Shown piece by piece: positions 61,946 through 64,000 of a stretch of 64,000 nucleotides of DNA (positions within the stretch are counted from its first letter, which is position 1; the number at the start of each line of letters is the position of its first letter). The position numbers and the translations under genes are program-made. Under the pieces are notes generated by a model. The model ran no database searches and was not told the origin of the DNA. It worked only from the letters and a program-made list of their open reading frames with translations. Source of the DNA: Chryseosolibacter sp964438975 (GTDB lineage: Bacteria > Bacteroidota > Bacteroidia > Cytophagales > Cyclobacteriaceae); contig CAYTMU010000002.1 in the NCBI GenBank assembly GCA_964438975.1, positions 124,001 to 188,000 of the forward strand, given 5' to 3'.

Positions 61946-61953
61946 TAAAGTTA
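61946..61953 (-). promoter_or_regulatory. Candidate promoter for the lipoprotein gene
   Basis: The minus strand reads TAACTTTA, one base off TAnnTTTG, only five bases before the start codon, so it would give a leaderless mRNA. Tentative. Confidence 0.3.
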
Positions 61954-61999
61954 GGTAGATGTAAATTTAGAAATTCGGCATTCCGCGTCAAAATGTTAC

Positions 62000-64000
62000 T
62001 TACCTGCCAATTTTCCTCCTCAATAGATAGGTGCCGAGCCTGGTTCCTTTTCTCAATACCTGAAAATACAAAGCAATGTACAATATCAGCGTCATAAACC
62101 AGATCACCAGCATATTGAATCCATAGGTACCCATCCAGACGCCCATCATATGTTTGGTGGGAGAGAAGAAGTGAGCACGGTAATCCAGGATGTGCTCGGG
62201 CTCCGGATCCTGGAAGACTGGATCAATCTGCTGCATCAGGGCACCATCGTGTTCGATGATACGCCGTTCTTCTACGACATTGGTCAGCAGGTCAGCAAGA
62301 CTTTCGTTATAATGCCCTGCCTTCACTTCTGTCACGTCATAGGCCGAAGTCTGTTCCATCCGGCTAATCCAGGACTCCCTGGCAGCGACAGCCTTGTTAT
62401 AAATATCCTGGTAGTGTGTTTTGTAACCCTGAAGGTAAGTTTCCAGCTGCGAATGTGTCGCCGGGGTCGCGCCGGCCAGGCTCCGGTCTCCTGCCAGATC
62501 GATGTCCCGATATGGCTCATTGCGGAGACTGTGACGGATAAGTGCCAGTTGTCTGTCAGCTACCTGCCTCATCGAGTCATTTTTAGCCTCGCGGTTTTCG
62601 GAAACGAACTTGGCTCGCCGAAGTAGTTCGTCAGCCAGGTACACCGATCGGAAATGCGCCTGTGATGAGCGCTTATCGAGTTCGAAAAGTGGATCCTGAT
62701 AGGAATTGTGTTTAAACTGATACACGGCCATCGCCTCGTACGCCCACCGGGAGGCCATCAGATCCGCCACAATCGGAACCTTACCTTTGTTGCCGATGAC
62801 TTCATTGATCTTGTCGAAGGGGAACATCAATCCACTCAGGATCATCTGCGGAATGAGCAACAAGGGGATGAGGATGTAGACACTGACCGCCGACCGGAAA
62901 GCAGATGAAATATTCAGTCCCATGACGTTCGCCAGGCAAGAGATGGCGAAGAGCACGAACCAGAATGGGAGTAGCATTTTCCATTCAATTTCCAGCAGCA
63001 AATTACCTATGAGGACAAACGTGAACGTCTGGATCGCCGACATACTGAAAAGAATAATGACTTTCGATAGTAGGTAGCTGTTCCAGCTCAGATGCAGAAA
63101 TGATTCCCGTTTCAGTATCCTGCGATCGCGGATAATTTCCTCGGCGCTGACACTCATTCCCATGAAAAGCGCGACGATAATGCACATGAGAAGATATGCG
63201 GGGAAGTTGTCGTTGTGCCGGAAGACATAGCCTGCGCTATCAGGCGATCCGTTGTATCGTATGATGAATGCCAGCAGGAAAGCCAGTACCGGCGCCTCGA
63301 TGAGATTGATGATCAGATATTGCTTGTTGGAGATCTTCGAGAGCGTATCTCGCATAGTGAAGAGCCAGGTCTGACGAAGGCGGGATGGCAGGTACAGGGT
63401 ACGTGGCGGTTGTTCGTTGATATCCGGAACACGCCCTGGTCGAAATCGTTCGAAGAACATTTCATACCACTGCTGAGGCGTCGTCTTCCGTCGCAAAGTC
63501 GGCTCGCCGTATTCATCCACGACGCGTGCTTCCAGGATGTTGAAGATCTGTTCGGGATTTACATTACCGCATGCCTGGCATTGGCCACGGTGGCTGTCTA
63601 CCTGGTGACTTGCCTTCTTGAAGTAGGTGATCGCCTCAACCGGGGGACCGTAATAGGTAAGGTATCCGCCGGTATCCATGATGATCATCTGGTCAAACAT
63701 CTTGTAGATATCAGATGACGGTTGGTGGATCACGACGAAAACAAGTTTGCCTTTGAGAGACAACTCTTTGAGAAGGTCGATGACGTTTTCGGAGTCGCGT
63801 GATGAAAGACCGGACGTCGGCTCGTCAAGGAAGAGGACTGCAGGTTCCCGGATGAGCTCCAACGCAATGTTCAGGCGCTTTCGCTGTCCTCCGGAAATAA
63901 CTTTCTCCAGTGTGCTGCCGACTTTCAGATCTTTGCGATGGTCGAGTCCGAGGTTCTTGAGCACTTCCGTCACGCGTCCGCGAAGTTCTTCTTCCGTCAG
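62000..64000 (-). CDS. ABCG/White-type transporter, ATP-binding plus permease (5' truncated)
   Basis: The frame is open to the right edge, so the Walker A part is outside the window; 667 residues are seen. The remaining ATPase part shows the signature ISGGQRKRLNIALEL, Walker B VLFLDEPTSGLS and the switch His in HQPSSD. Then comes a CQACGN-like cysteine pair and a long membrane section with about six helices (FLLAFIIRYN, LLMCIIVALFMGMS, ALYFQVLRK) plus an added soluble loop of about 180 residues (about 420-595) before the last helix. ABCG-type proteins export lipids or other hydrophobic compounds; the Bacteroidota members are uncharacterised. Confidence 0.85.
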   Translation of the reverse strand: MTEEELRGRVTEVLKNLGLDHRKDLKVGSTLEKVISGGQRKRLNIALELIREPAVLFLDEPTSGLSSRDSENVIDLLKELSLKGKLVFVVIHQPSSDIYKMFDQMIIMDTGGYLTYYGPPVEAITYFKKASHQVDSHRGQCQACGNVNPEQIFNILEARVVDEYGEPTLRRKTTPQQWYEMFFERFRPGRVPDINEQPPRTLYLPSRLRQTWLFTMRDTLSKISNKQYLIINLIEAPVLAFLLAFIIRYNGSPDSAGYVFRHNDNFPAYLLMCIIVALFMGMSVSAEEIIRDRRILKRESFLHLSWNSYLLSKVIILFSMSAIQTFTFVLIGNLLLEIEWKMLLPFWFVLFAISCLANVMGLNISSAFRSAVSVYILIPLLLIPQMILSGLMFPFDKINEVIGNKGKVPIVADLMASRWAYEAMAVYQFKHNSYQDPLFELDKRSSQAHFRSVYLADELLRRAKFVSENREAKNDSMRQVADRQLALIRHSLRNEPYRDIDLAGDRSLAGATPATHSQLETYLQGYKTHYQDIYNKAVAARESWISRMEQTSAYDVTEVKAGHYNESLADLLTNVVEERRIIEHDGALMQQIDPVFQDPEPEHILDYRAHFFSPTKHMMGVWMGTYGFNMLVIWFMTLILYIALYFQVLRKGTRLGTYLLRRKIGR

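Noticed and set aside
1..64000. tRNA, rRNA, riboswitch, insertion sequence, phage or defence island
   Set aside because: I saw no tRNA-like clover-leaf with consensus arms, no transposase or integrase, no cobalamin or other riboswitch leader ahead of the adenosyltransferase, and no defence genes.

Overview
The window is a stretch of a free-living, apparently aerobic Bacteroidota chromosome, probably a Cytophagia- or Chitinophagia-like lineage (exact placement is not resolvable from sequence alone). Evidence for this: type IX secretion genes (a PorT homologue and a TPR/PD40/CRD/OmpA protein like PorE), Bacteroidota-restricted families (DUF5606, a DUF6588-like secreted protein, a DUF4288-like protein), a long PurF-like paralogue, Complex I genes, Kdo transferase, and repeated matches to the Bacteroidota promoter form TTG-N(19-21)-TAnnTTTG just upstream of genes. 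Base composition looks even, near 50% GC. Gene density is very high: no gene-free stretch exceeds about 170 bases. I see no rRNA, tRNA, CRISPR array, insertion sequence, prophage or defence island.

Layout. 1-2786: end of a bacterial alpha-2-macroglobulin, then pbpC. 2860-4212: SPOR/OmpA-type envelope protein. 4213-24181 is a long minus-strand block: cystathionine beta-synthase-type enzyme, pyrB, pyrR, two tandem secreted paralogues, an EVE protein, a PurF-like enzyme, nuoN-M-L-K-J-I, a TPR histidine kinase lodged between nuoI and nuoH, nuoH, murI and a membrane zinc-ribbon protein. 24317-25960: fabI, ispE. 25970-28506 (minus): a decayed EamA transporter, an LptF/G permease, tgt. 28565-30938: glycosyltransferase, ECF sigma factor, rsmG. 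30960-33400 (minus): gatC between two PlsC-like acyltransferases, then a Nudix hydrolase. 33494-39659: rnhB, NRDE/TANGO2 protein, alpha/beta hydrolase, ABC ATPase, cobalamin adenosyltransferase, a secreted protein, prfB (with programmed frameshift), YigZ-type protein. 39794-43442 (minus): LytTR regulator/LytS-type kinase pair, DUF4288-like protein, LiaF-like protein, 3'-5' exonuclease. 43613-51087: amino-acid permease, saccharopine dehydrogenase-like protein, a hotdog/FemAB-like/glycosyltransferase operon, rsgA, waaA. 51179-56154: outer-membrane protein, tyrosine phosphatase, aspartokinase, fbp, DUF5606 protein, engB. 56307-60613: PorE-like protein, ubiE, porT, SDR. 60617-64000 (minus): two secreted or lipoproteins and a 5'-truncated ABCG-type transporter.

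How the genes fit together: the content is mostly core housekeeping (pyrimidine, fatty-acid, isoprenoid, peptidoglycan, LPS, respiratory, translation) interleaved with envelope and secretion genes. The most noteworthy points are the intact RF2 +1 frameshift signal (with an SD-like hexamer in a phylum that otherwise hardly uses SD pairing), a sensor kinase embedded in the Complex I cluster, an EamA transporter reduced to a fused N- and C-terminal scar, a Tgt without the usual CxCxxC zinc ligands, and extremely tight convergent gene ends that share palindromic stop codons or hairpins. I did not find a convincing wholly new multi-gene system; the least explained sets are the tandem secreted paralogues (7185-10293) and the hotdog/FemAB-like/GT2 operon (46532-48867).
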